Shown here: positions 18,006 through 27,677 of the stretch, one piece after another
Layout of the letters: every line of letters begins with the position of its first letter
Position numbering within the stretch: position 1 is the stretch's first letter
From: Flavobacterium noncentrifugens
Lineage (GTDB): Bacteria; Bacteroidota; Bacteroidia; Flavobacteriales; Flavobacteriaceae
Length of the DNA: 64,000 bases
Assembly (NCBI RefSeq): GCF_900100375.1
Contig: NZ_FNEZ01000006.1
Location: 62,001-126,000 of the forward strand
Direction of reading: 5' to 3'
Notes under the pieces: model-generated
The model's input: only the letters and a program-made list of their open reading frames with translations
Database searches by the model: none
What the model was told of the DNA's origin: nothing
Position numbers and translations under genes: made by a program

Positions 18006-18426
18006 ATGGGAACAATTATTTTCGCAATTTCATTTTTTTACATTTGGACTATTGTATTCATTTATCCTCCATGGCATAAAATTTTAAGAAAAATAAATGT
18101 TTACAAAACTTTACTGATAATTTCAATTGTATTCTCTGTTTTATCTTTTTTATCATATGATTCAGGAATGGAAAAAAGTGAAAAGGATATGGTTTTTGCA
18201 GCTTCTCATCTAATGCTTTTTTTGATTCTATATAAATGCTACGATAATTACATTTTAAAAACATATAACCGTCATATATTTTTTTTACGTTAAATTTAAT
18301 TCTGTCTGGGAAGATGATGAATCTGATGCAAGTAACTTTGTTGATAATATAATGCAAGTTTCATTAGTAGTAATCCCGTTGATTATTTGTTGCTTTTTCC
18401 GTTGGCTAATCATTGATATTTTATAA
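18006..18426 (+). pseudogene. cassette 2: small membrane protein, frameshifted
   Basis: The first frame gives 95 residues (MGTIIFAISFFYIWTIVF...) and stops at 18293, just after a run of eight T at 18276-18283. With seven T the frame would go on as FYVKFNSVWEDDESDASNF to a stop at 18424-18426, eight bases before site B, giving about 139 residues with a fourth membrane segment (VVIPLIICCFFRWLIID). The tail reads as real coding sequence and its end sits where other cassettes end. This can be a true one-base insertion, a sequencing error, or slippage at the T run. Four hydrophobic segments suggest an inner-membrane protein; I do not recognise a family. Confidence 0.65.
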
Positions 18427-18433
18427 ATGTACT

Positions 18434-18570
18434 GCTGCTAACAACCGTTTCAAGAACTTGCTGGTTTCGGTAAGTTGAATGTTGATTTTCACGAAGAAAG
18501 TTTTATCTTGGCAGAGAATACTCAGTTCGCTTGCATCGCAAATTCGCGAAGCGGCCAAGCGTTGTGCGCT
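18434..18570 (+). repeat. attC-like site B
   Basis: Left box GCTGCTAAC (18434-18442), an exact complement of the cassette-2 start GTTAGCAGC. The next bases, AACCGTTTCAAG, and the right end, CCAAGCGTTGTGCGC, look like ends of proteobacterial attC sites. Arms 18445-18461 and 18538-18554 match at about 13 of 17 positions. Core: TTTTCACGAAGAAAGTTTTA, then TCTTGGCAGAG. Predicted cut after G18561. Confidence 0.75.
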
Positions 18571-18648
18571 ATTTTGGAGAACCACACCGAAAAAAACACG
18601 CAATTGTGAGCTGAAAATTTCTGTTATTGAATTTATAAGTATTGATTT

Positions 18649-18852
18649 ATGAATATATTAGATAAATGGTGGAAACGGTTATTAATTGGATTGTTGCTAG
18701 GCGGAATGATGTCGGAAGCGCTAAAACTACTAACCTATCGCAAGGTGAAAATAAGTGCAATTTTTTTATCGATAATCCTGTATTTCGTATTGAACAATAT
18801 TTACAATAGAAGTGAGAAGAATGCTAATGAAACTAGGAAGGACGAAAAATAA
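18649..18852 (+). CDS. cassette 3: small two-helix membrane protein
   Basis: A 67-residue protein (MNILDKWWKRLLIGLLLGGM) with two hydrophobic stretches, about 10-28 (LLIGLLLGGMMSEALKLL) and 34-50 (ISAIFLSIILYFVLNNIY), joined by a basic turn, and a charged C-terminal tail (RSEKNANETRKDEK). Length and layout suggest a small inner-membrane protein. No family recognised. The stop is 5 bp before the left box of site C, the usual position for a cassette gene. Confidence 0.6.
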   Translation: MNILDKWWKRLLIGLLLGGMMSEALKLLTYRKVKISAIFLSIILYFVLNNIYNRSEKNANETRKDEK

Positions 18853-18856
18853 GAAC

Positions 18857-18995
18857 AGCGCGCAACAGCCTGTAACCACAATCGCAGAGCTTTCGGAAAC
18901 CGGAAGTTGTTGTTTCATGAAGAATTTTTATATTCGGTAGAGAAAACTCTGCCGTCATGCATTGCGAATTGCTTACAAGCAAAACGTTAGCGGTG
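18857..18995 (+). repeat. attC-like site C
   Basis: Left box AGCGCGCAAC (18857-18866), complementary with one change to cassette-3 start TTGTGCGCT. Right box GTTAGCGG from 18986. Arms 18868-18886 and 18963-18980 pair well (GCCTGTAACCACAATCGCA against TGCGAATTGCTTACAAGC). The core is more diverged than in A, B and D (TTTCATGAAGAATTTTTATA), but GTAGAGAAAACTC is kept. Confidence 0.7.
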
Positions 18996-19031
18996 ATTTT
19001 TAAACAACCTTAATCAACAAGCAACCATTAA

Positions 19032-19838
19032 ATGAAGTTATCAATAAGCATTATTGTCCTTTTTATCTCTTTAAATTCTCAATCACAAACCATTGACACT
19101 TTAGTAGCCGTTGGAAATCACAAACTGCACTTCAATATCATAAAAGGTAAAGGCATTCCAATTCTTTTTGAAACGGGCGGTGGCGCTGATGGAAATGCTA
19201 TGAATAATATTTTGCAACCAATAGCCGATAAAACAGGTGCGACTTTAATAACTTATGATCGAGCGGGATTCGGAAAAAGTACGGTAGACATTTCGGAAAC
19301 TGACATTTCCAAACACAATATTGTAAATGGAATCGAAGATTTAGAATTGGCACTTAAAAAATTGGGCTATAATGATAAAATAATGCTTGTTGCACATTCT
19401 TATGGTGGATGGTATTCAACATTATATGCTGCAAGAAATCCTGATAAGGTCAAAGCAGCGGTTCTAATTGATGTAAATCATGATTATTATACGGATGAAT
19501 ATGTCTCGGAAACGCTCAGGCAACAAAAAAATGATATAGAAAACTGGAAGCAAAATAATCTTGGATTTTATTATATGGCAACGAATTTAAAAAGTACTGT
19601 TGAAATTATGAGAAAAAATAGTTTCCCTGCTTCAATTCCAGTCACTGATATCGTTAACGGAAAGCCATTCTGGAAAGACACTGGAAAAATTGAACGTTGG
19701 ATTAATTGTCATAAGAATTTTGTAGAAGCTGAACCAAATCGTATTGGCATAGTCGCAAAAGATTGCGGACACCTGATTTACAAGGACAATCCAAATCTTG
19801 TCATTAAATCTATCGTTGAGTCCTACAATAAAATTTAA
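19032..19838 (+). CDS. cassette 4: exported alpha/beta hydrolase
   Basis: A 268-residue alpha/beta-hydrolase fold protein. Residues 1-19 form a signal peptide (KLSISIIVLFISLNSQSQ), so it is periplasmic or secreted. Visible motifs: ETGGGADGNAM near 47-57 (oxyanion region), YDRAGFGKS at 75-83, the nucleophile elbow AHSYGG with S123, LIDVNHD at 145-151 that may hold the acid, and CGHLIYKDNP with H247 as the catalytic His. Length is typical. Esterase or lactonase activity is likely, but the substrate is unknown. It is the only cassette protein here with a recognisable fold. It starts 45 bp into the cassette and ends 13 bp before site D. Confidence 0.82.
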   Translation: MKLSISIIVLFISLNSQSQTIDTLVAVGNHKLHFNIIKGKGIPILFETGGGADGNAMNNILQPIADKTGATLITYDRAGFGKSTVDISETDISKHNIVNGIEDLELALKKLGYNDKIMLVAHSYGGWYSTLYAARNPDKVKAAVLIDVNHDYYTDEYVSETLRQQKNDIENWKQNNLGFYYMATNLKSTVEIMRKNSFPASIPVTDIVNGKPFWKDTGKIERWINCHKNFVEAEPNRIGIVAKDCGHLIYKDNPNLVIKSIVESYNKI

Positions 19839-19850
19839 GACTACAAAAAC

Positions 19851-19988
19851 GCGCACAACAACCGCTAAGCTAACTATGCTTGTTTCGGTAAGTTGCACTT
19901 TCATTTTCACGGATAAAGTTTTATTTTGGCATATAAAACTCGGCTCGTTTGATTCTCGAATTCACTTACAGGCAAAACGTTAGCAGTA
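19851..19988 (+). repeat. attC-like site D
   Basis: Left part reads GCGCACAACAACCGCTAAGC. By alignment with site B the left box is GCGCACAAC (19851-19859), which is the exact complement of cassette 3's start GTTGTGCGC, while ACCGCTAA (19861-19868) complements cassette 4's own start TTAGCGGT. Right box GTTAGCAGT from 19979. The core TTTCGGTAAGTTG, TTTTCACGGATAAAGTTTTA and GGCATA is shared with B. Its own arms pair less well than those of A-C, so the site may be a chimera. Confidence 0.65.
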
Positions 19989-20018
19989 ATTTTTCCATCA
20001 AAACCAATCATTTCAAAT

Positions 20019-20600
20019 ATGACACATTTAAAAATTATGCTATTTCTTTTATGTTCGGTTATTTCAGCATATTCGCAAAATGATAAAATCAACTCTAAAA
20101 ATTATTGCAGTTTTTATAATGAAGAGGCATACACAGAAAACTCGGACGTCATAACAAGACATTTATCAGCAATTATTATTACAGATATTGTGCGTGAAGA
20201 AATGTATAAATTAGGATTCAAGTGGTTAAGCAATCCACGCATTATCAAAACCGAAACGGGGCAATACATTGCTTCTATCTGTTACTCGGACAAATCAAAT
20301 TGTGGATTCTTATTAGAAGAGTCATATGATCTAATTCCGCTTCAAGAAAGCAGAAGCATTATAAGTATGAATAAAAGAGAAAGTGGCTACGATTATAGTG
20401 AAAAAATTGTTTTTACAGATGGCAAATACGAATTTGTAAACATCAAGGAAATCCCAAAAAATCTTCACATCCTTAAAATGGACAATTATTGGTATCAGAC
20501 AAGTACAAACAAAGACAAGTCCAAAGCTTTAGTTCCAAAAGAATTCGCTTATGGGTTGTTAAGAGAAGATGTCAGAAATTTTTTGAAAGATAAATTGTAA
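20019..20600 (+). CDS. cassette 5: secreted hypothetical protein
   Basis: A 193-residue protein. Residues 1-19 are a signal peptide (THLKIMLFLLCSVISAYSQ). The mature part is mixed alpha/beta with three Cys (NYCSFYNEEAY, ASICYSDKSNCGF) and no membrane segment. I do not recognise a family. It starts 39 bp into the inferred cassette and stops at the left edge of the degenerate site E. Base use is AT-rich like the other cassettes. Confidence 0.65.
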   Translation: MTHLKIMLFLLCSVISAYSQNDKINSKNYCSFYNEEAYTENSDVITRHLSAIIITDIVREEMYKLGFKWLSNPRIIKTETGQYIASICYSDKSNCGFLLEESYDLIPLQESRSIISMNKRESGYDYSEKIVFTDGKYEFVNIKEIPKNLHILKMDNYWYQTSTNKDKSKALVPKEFAYGLLREDVRNFLKDKL

Positions 20601-20715
20601 CGTTATTGCTAATAACGGATCAACTCGTTTTCTGTAAATTGAAAACGTTTTTTCATAACTTCGTTTTCGTTCGCGAAGCAAACCAATTCTCATTTTCAGA
20701 GATTTAGCTTAGACA
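20601..20715 (+). repeat. degenerate attC-like site E at the array end
   Basis: ATTGCTAATAACGG resembles the left end of site B, and ATTGCTAA partly complements the cassette-5 start TTAGCAGTAAT. The core TTTTCTGTAAATTGAAAACG then TTTTTTCATAACTTCG follows the order of the other sites. The right half has lost the AAGCGTTAG end, so the last site appears decayed. The right limit is approximate. Confidence 0.45.
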
Positions 20716-20822
20716 AAAATCTTCGGAATAATAAAATGAAAGATAAAACTGCACCTGACTACAGTTGGAGTTTTACATGACCTGGCAAAAAATTCCAAAT
20801 ATTTTCCCGAAACCTTAAAATA

Positions 20823-21104
20823 TCATTCTGCGATAATCTCCGCCTGTGAAATAACCTCCATCACTTCCCGGATCACCTCTATGCTATCGATAGCGCGCCC
20901 CGAATGGATAAAATCTTTGATAGACAACCGAATGAGGTTTTTGTAAACAGTTTCTGAAAATGGGTTTGCTGCCGTTTCTAAAAACTTAATCCTGTTTGTT
21001 TCTTCGACAACGGCAATGTAGATTTGGCCGACATTTATTTTCTCGGTTTCTGATATCAGATCATCGAGCAGTTGGATCAGTTTGGTTGGTTTTTCGGTTT
21101 TCAT
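20823..21104 (-). CDS. hypothetical protein, 93 residues
   Basis: A small acidic, mostly helical protein (MKTEKPTKLIQLLDDLISET) with no signal peptide or membrane segment. The ATG at 21104 follows an A/T-rich leader. I do not recognise a family. It stands alone between the decayed end of the cassette array and a flavo-1-like element; the opposite strand shows no better frame. Cytoplasmic location is inferred. Confidence 0.6.
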   Translation of the reverse strand: MKTEKPTKLIQLLDDLISETEKINVGQIYIAVVEETNRIKFLETAANPFSETVYKNLIRLSIKDFIHSGRAIDSIEVIREVMEVISQAEIIAE

Positions 21105-21200
21105 GGTTGATTAATTAGTATGACAAACATAATGAAAAGCAGGTGAATTTCTATATGTGAAGTTTAATTTATAGCTGCATTATAATTCGTACAATACTTC

Positions 21201-21312
21201 CTTAGCCCTGGTGGAAGCGGCATCCTTTGTAAATTTGTATGACGCAGCGGAGGCATTTAAAAAAGACACAGCTTCCCGAAGGTTCGGGAGCAGGAAATAG
21301 CTCCTGAAAAAA
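21201..21312 (+). ncRNA. flavo-1-like dispersed element, copy 3 (degenerate)
   Basis: CTTAGCCCTGGTGGAAGCGG, CATCCTTTG, GCAGCGGAGG and AGCAGGAAATAGCTCCTGAA follow in the order of the other copies. The hairpin arms are less complementary, but an extra hairpin CTTCCCGAAGGTTCGGGAG is present. It reads plus strand, opposite to both neighbouring genes, so it is not a leader of either. Confidence 0.5.
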
Positions 21313-21347
21313 CACAAAAAAAAGCCCGATATCACTATCGGGCTTTT
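21313..21347 (-). terminator. terminator of secDF
   Basis: AAAGCCCGAT pairs with ATCGGGCTTT; the A run at 21313-21322 gives the U tract for minus-strand transcripts. Confidence 0.85.
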
Positions 21348-21363
21348 TATATAACTATTTGAA

Positions 21364-24351
21364 TTAAGCTTCCCTGTTGTGCTCTTCTTCAATTCTTTTG
21401 TGTTCTGCATCTGAGATCGTGTCTACCAATACCGGTGTTGCGATGAACAATGAAGAGTAGGTTCCGATCACGATACCGATAAGCATCGCAAAGATAAATC
21501 CTCTGATTGACTCGCCACCGAAGATGAACATGATTAGCAATACCAGGATCATCGTTAATGACGTATTGATCGTTCTTGACATGGTCGAGTTGATCGACTG
21601 GTTTACGATCTGGTTGAAGTTACCTTTTGCTTTTCCGCCAAGGTATTCACGAACCCTGTCAAATACAATTACGGTATCGTTCATTGAATATCCAATTACC
21701 GTTAAGATCGCTGCAATGAAGTGCTGGTCGATTTCCATTCCGAATGGCATGTATTTCCACAATAAAGAGTAAACACCCAATACGAAGATCACATCATGCG
21801 CAACCGCTGCGATCGCACCTAAGCTGTACTGCCATTTTCTGAACGATACCATTAAGTAGATAAATACGATGGCCATCGCACCAAGAACTGCCCAGTATGA
21901 ATTGGTTTTGATATCGTCTGCCACTGTTGGCCCAACTTTAGAAGCCTGAAGAATTCCGTATTGTTTGCCTTCGTAGCTGTTTACGAATTTATCGTAAGTC
22001 ATATTTGCATCGAAGTGTTTTTTCAATTTGTCAAACAAGATTTTGTTTACCTGTTCGTCAGCTTCTGTTCCGTGTGCTTCAACCATGAATTTGGTAGTCA
22101 CTTTCAATTGGTTGTCTTTTCCGAAAACTTTCGCTTCGGCAGACTTATCAAAAACAGGAAGCAATTCATTTCTTACTTCTTCAGCAGAAACTGGCTTTTC
22201 AAAACGAATCTGGAAAGTTCTTCCACCTTTGAAATCAACACCATAATCCAAACCGTGAGTAGCAAGCGAGATCACGCTCACAATAACTACCAAACTTGAG
22301 AAAATATAAGTGTATTTCTTTGCTCCTAAAAAGTCGTAGTGGAAATTCGTAAAGAAGTTTTTAGAGAACCCTGTTGTAAAGGTCAATTTGTTTCCTTTAG
22401 CAACACTCCAGTCTAACAACATTCTTGTGATGAAGATTGATGTGAACAATGAAGTTGCGATACCGATCAATAAAGTCGTTGCAAATCCCTGGATTGGTCC
22501 TGTTCCGAAGATCAAAAGAACCGCTCCCGTCAATACGTGCGTCACATTCGCATCAATGATCGAACGCATTGCCCCTTTCCATCCGAAAGATGCTTTTACC
22601 GCTTCTTCGATTGATTTTCCAAGGCGCAATTCTTCTTTTGCCCTTTCATAGATAATGATATTCGCATCTACCGCAGTTCCCATGGTCAATACGATACCGG
22701 CAATACCAGGCAAAGTCAATACCGCACCTAGGCTTGCAAGGATTCCGAAAAGGAACAATAAGTTTACAAGAAGCGCTGCGTTGGCGAACCAACCTGCTTT
22801 ACCATAATAAACCACCATCCAAAGAGCTACGATCAGCAGCCCTACAAGCGCTGAAGTGGTTCCGTTGTCAATAGCTTCCTGCCCCAATGATGGCCCAACT
22901 ACTTCTGATTGTACGATTTCTGCAGCAGCAGGCAATTTACCTGCACGAAGCACGTTCGCTAAATCTTTGGTTTGTGTCACGTCGAAAGTACCTGAAATTT
23001 CAGATCTTCCTCCTGAAATCGGTCCGCTCGAAACGCCAGGAGCCGAGTATACGATATCGTCAAGAACGATCGCGATATTGCTTTTTTGTGTGTAGGCTTT
23101 ACCGGTCAATTCTTCCCAGGCTTTTGCACCTTGTCCGTTCATTTGCATGGTTACGGATGGTTTGCCTAATTGGTCGAATGAATCTTTAGCATCTGTAATC
23201 ACGCCACCGCTCATCGCAGCCTGGTTGTCACGGTTTCCTTTTAAAGCATAAAGCTCAACAGTTTCTACCTGTTTTTTGGTTTTCTCGTCAACTGTTGTTG
23301 TTGGAATTCCCCAAACAAATTTGGCATAACGCTGGTCTCCGCTTAATAAGTTTCTAATCTCTGGTCTTTTGAAATAACCGTTGATTGTTGCTGTATCTTT
23401 TGTATTTACAACTGCAAGAACAGCACCACCACCCTGAGCAACAAATTTGCTGATGATTGGCCCTAAGTCTTTTGTTGAAGCCGAAGCTGTCGTATCTTTT
23501 GCTTTATCGGCAAGCAATGCGCTTAAGGTATCGGGTGTTTTAGTATTGGTTTCTGTTTTTACAACGGCTTTTTCAGTAGCTTTCAAAGCATTGTTGGCCG
23601 CCATAAGGAAATTCCCTACTTCGTCAATTTTGTAAGTTTCCCAGAACTCCAATTGTGCCGTACCAGACAATAATTTTTTGATACGATCTACATCTTTTGC
23701 ACCTGGAAGCTCCACGAGGATTCTTCCTGATTCACCCAGTTTCTGGATGTTTGGTTGTGTTACGCCGAATTTATCAATACGTTTTCTCAATACTTCAAAA
23801 GCAGAATCTACAGATTCATCTACTTTTTTGCGGATGATTTTCTGAACTTCGCCATCAGACATTTTAAAGTTGATCTGATCACCTAAGTTTTTGTTTGCGA
23901 AAATATCAGGAGAAGCTAATTTTACAGTTCCTTTAGAAGCATTGTCAAATTCCCTGAAAAACACATCAAGGTAATCTTCATTTCCTTTTCTATTTTTGGT
24001 AGCTTGTTCAATTGCCTGGTTAAAAACAGGATTTTTAGAATTGTTTGCCAATCCTTTAATGATGTCTTTAACCGAAATCTGAAGTTGTACATTGATTCCA
24101 CCCTCAAGGTCAAGCCCTTTGTTGATCTTTTTGTCTTTTACTTCGTTGTAAGTAAAATCGGTGAACCCAAGATTAAAGACTTTCTCTTTTCCGATAGAAT
24201 CCAAATACTTTACTTCTCTCTCAGAGCTTCCTTTCGCGAAAGTCTTTGCATCTTTTTCAATGCCGTCAGCTACAAAAGTGAATGAAAGTTGGTAAATGCT
24301 TACCAATGCAAATAAAATTGCGAAAAATTTAACTAGTCCTCTATTCTGCAT
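21364..24351 (-). CDS. secDF: SecDF fusion, protein translocase subunit
   Basis: A 995-residue inner-membrane protein fusing SecD and SecF, which uses the proton gradient to pull preproteins from SecYEG into the periplasm. The N-terminal SecD half begins with one membrane helix and a large periplasmic region (GLDLEGGINVQLQISVKD, LRKRIDKFGVTQPNIQKLG, RILVELPGAKD), and has the SecD box AVDANIIIYERAKEELR. The SecF half starts near 690 (YDFLGAKKYTYIF, GLDYGVDFKGGRTFQI) and has the paired box YSMNDTVIVFDRVRE. Fused SecDF of about 1000 residues is standard in Bacteroidota. It is monocistronic, with a clear promoter at 24464-24494 and its own terminator. It supports export of the many signal-peptide proteins here. 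Confidence 0.97.
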   Translation of the reverse strand: MQNRGLVKFFAILFALVSIYQLSFTFVADGIEKDAKTFAKGSSEREVKYLDSIGKEKVFNLGFTDFTYNEVKDKKINKGLDLEGGINVQLQISVKDIIKGLANNSKNPVFNQAIEQATKNRKGNEDYLDVFFREFDNASKGTVKLASPDIFANKNLGDQINFKMSDGEVQKIIRKKVDESVDSAFEVLRKRIDKFGVTQPNIQKLGESGRILVELPGAKDVDRIKKLLSGTAQLEFWETYKIDEVGNFLMAANNALKATEKAVVKTETNTKTPDTLSALLADKAKDTTASASTKDLGPIISKFVAQGGGAVLAVVNTKDTATINGYFKRPEIRNLLSGDQRYAKFVWGIPTTTVDEKTKKQVETVELYALKGNRDNQAAMSGGVITDAKDSFDQLGKPSVTMQMNGQGAKAWEELTGKAYTQKSNIAIVLDDIVYSAPGVSSGPISGGRSEISGTFDVTQTKDLANVLRAGKLPAAAEIVQSEVVGPSLGQEAIDNGTTSALVGLLIVALWMVVYYGKAGWFANAALLVNLLFLFGILASLGAVLTLPGIAGIVLTMGTAVDANIIIYERAKEELRLGKSIEEAVKASFGWKGAMRSIIDANVTHVLTGAVLLIFGTGPIQGFATTLLIGIATSLFTSIFITRMLLDWSVAKGNKLTFTTGFSKNFFTNFHYDFLGAKKYTYIFSSLVVIVSVISLATHGLDYGVDFKGGRTFQIRFEKPVSAEEVRNELLPVFDKSAEAKVFGKDNQLKVTTKFMVEAHGTEADEQVNKILFDKLKKHFDANMTYDKFVNSYEGKQYGILQASKVGPTVADDIKTNSYWAVLGAMAIVFIYLMVSFRKWQYSLGAIAAVAHDVIFVLGVYSLLWKYMPFGMEIDQHFIAAILTVIGYSMNDTVIVFDRVREYLGGKAKGNFNQIVNQSINSTMSRTINTSLTMILVLLIMFIFGGESIRGFIFAMLIGIVIGTYSSLFIATPVLVDTISDAEHKRIEEEHNREA

Positions 24352-24463
24352 TATTACTAAAAATTAATTAATTCTGGTTTTTGTGGTTTATTTTAATGCT
24401 TTCGGATGATCCAAAACCCAATAAAATCAGGTGTTAAAATTATCCTATTTTTTTTGAAACGTG

Positions 24464-24494
24464 CAAATATATAATTACTGAAAACATTAACCAA
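24464..24494 (-). promoter_or_regulatory. Bacteroidota-type promoter for secDF
   Basis: On the minus strand, TTG (24494-24492), a 20 bp spacer, then TATATTTG (24471-24464), an exact TAnnTTTG. The leader to the ATG is about 105 nt. Confidence 0.7.
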
Positions 24495-24513
24495 TTTATT
24501 TATTGATTAATCT

Positions 24514-24542
24514 CAAAAAAAAGACTGCAAATTTGCAGTCTT
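24514..24542 (-). terminator. terminator of mdh
   Basis: The perfect 22-bp palindrome AAGACTGCAAATTTGCAGTC plus TT, with an A run on its left that forms the U tract of the minus-strand transcript. Confidence 0.85.
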
Positions 24543-24563
24543 CCTTATATAAAGTATAAAAGC

Positions 24564-25499
24564 TTACGCCAAAACCGATTTCAGGTCGGCATTCATGTTT
24601 CTTACCGCGTCTGAACTCTTTGCGAAAAGTGCTTTTTCGTTGTCATTTAGGTTGATATCGACGATTTCTTCAATCCCGTTTTTACCAATGATGCAAGGCA
24701 CGCCAACGCAAACATCGCTTTGTCCGTATTCGCCTTCAAGCAATACCGAACACGCGATCATCTTCTTCTGGTCATTTAAAATGCTGTCTACCAGATAAGC
24801 AACAGAAGCACCCGGCGCATACCACGCGGAAGTTCCGAGCAAGCCGGTTAAAGTCGCGCCTCCAACCATCGTGTCAGCCGCTACTTTTGCCATTGCTTCT
24901 TCAGATAAAAATTGTGAAACCGGAATTCCATTGTAAGAAGCCAGTCTTGTTAACGGAATCATTGTCGTATCGCCATGTCCGCCAATGACCATCGCCGAAA
25001 CGTCGTTGATCGGTTTGTCTAAAGCTTTTGACAAATAATATTTAAAACGCGAACTGTCTAAAGCGCCGCCCATTCCGATGATGCGGTTTTTAGGCAATCC
25101 GGTGGCTTTCAAAGTTAAATAGGTCATCGTATCCATCGGATTCGAAACCACTACAATAATAGTATGAGGAGAATGTTTGAGCACATTTTCAGCAACAGTT
25201 TTTACAATTCCGGCGTTGATCCCGATCAGTTCTTCACGCGTCATTCCCGGTTTTCTCGGAATTCCCGAAGTGATCACCACCACATCGCTGTTCGCTGTTT
25301 TCGAATAATCGTTTGTCACACCCGAAACACGCGTATTAAAACCCGTATTCGATGTACATTGTGAAATATCCATTGCTTTTCCTTCTGCAAAACCCTCTTT
25401 AATGTCTAGCAAAACGACCTCGCTCGCAATGCCTCTGTAAGCGATCACGTCTGCACAAGTGGCTCCAACGTTTCCTGCTCCTACTATGGTAACTTTCAT
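24564..25499 (-). CDS. mdh: malate dehydrogenase
   Basis: TCA-cycle enzyme interconverting malate and oxaloacetate with NAD. From ATG 25499 the protein is 311 residues (MKVTIVGAGNVGATCAD). The same frame is open upstream to 25556, but that would translate into the flavo-1-like element and is rejected. Motifs: nucleotide-binding GAGNVG at 7-12, SGIPRKPGMTREEL (mobile loop with substrate Arg), VVSNPMDTMTYL, ALDSSRFKYYL and the catalytic His in IGGHGDTTMIPL. This is the LDH-like class of malate dehydrogenase usual in Bacteroidota. The leader is mostly the flavo-1-like element. Confidence 0.95.
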   Translation of the reverse strand: MKVTIVGAGNVGATCADVIAYRGIASEVVLLDIKEGFAEGKAMDISQCTSNTGFNTRVSGVTNDYSKTANSDVVVITSGIPRKPGMTREELIGINAGIVKTVAENVLKHSPHTIIVVVSNPMDTMTYLTLKATGLPKNRIIGMGGALDSSRFKYYLSKALDKPINDVSAMVIGGHGDTTMIPLTRLASYNGIPVSQFLSEEAMAKVAADTMVGGATLTGLLGTSAWYAPGASVAYLVDSILNDQKKMIACSVLLEGEYGQSDVCVGVPCIIGKNGIEEIVDINLNDNEKALFAKSSDAVRNMNADLKSVLA

Positions 25500-25530
25500 G
25501 TTTATATGTATTTGTTGTTGTTTATTTTTT

Positions 25531-25621
25531 GAAGCTGTTCCCGCTATCCGCTGCAATCTTTTTATTTTGTTCGTTCCTCACTTAAAATAAAAAGGATTTC
25601 CGCTGTTATCGGGGCTAGGGC
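25531..25621 (-). ncRNA. flavo-1-like dispersed element, copy 4
   Basis: On the minus strand: GCCCTAGCCCCGATAACAGC, AAATCCTTTTTATTTTAAG, ATAAAAAGATTGCAGCGGAT, AGCGGGAACAGCTTC. The arms ATCCTTTTTATTTT and AAAATAAAAAGAT pair. It lies between gyrB and mdh, in the direction of both, about 31 bp before the mdh ATG, and may be a leader or intercistronic structure. Confidence 0.6.
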
Positions 25622-25631
25622 ATTCCGTTAT

Positions 25632-27578
<1,947 letters not shown>

Positions 27579-27611
27579 TTACTGTAAAAAATATATTTTT
27601 TGTATAACACG

Positions 27612-27619
27612 CAAATATA
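27612..27619 (-). promoter_or_regulatory. -7 element for gyrB
   Basis: TATATTTG on the minus strand is an exact TAnnTTTG. A TTG lies 24 bp further upstream, a longer spacer than usual, so the -33 part is uncertain. Confidence 0.5.
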
Positions 27620-27677
27620 TAAAAACGCGAATGATTTCCCAGTCAAAATAGTCCTTTTGGACTTTAAGTTATTAACA

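Larger units (their letters stand above)
17338..20715 (+). mobile_element. integron-like gene cassette array without visible integrase
   Basis: Five short ORFs, all plus strand, alternate with ~138 bp attC-like sites. Inferred cassettes: 17339-17977, 17978-18561, 18562-18986, 18987-19979 and 19980 to about 20715. The start of each cassette is complementary to the left end of its own 3' site: TTACCTGCC with GGCAGGTAA; TTAGCAGC with GCTGCTAA; TTGTGCGCT with AGCGCGCAA (one G/T change); TTAGCGGT with ACCGCTAA. This is expected if each cassette was once a circle whose attC was cut between G and TT. ORFs end from inside to about 13 bp before the sites. The inserts look AT-rich. No integrase gene is in the window, so it resembles a CALIN (attC cluster lacking integrase). 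Confidence 0.75.

Noticed and set aside
16578-20715. Search for an integrase or transposase in or beside the cassette array
   Set aside because: None of the frames has tyrosine-recombinase (R..HxxR..Y) or DDE features; the HTH protein is not a recombinase.
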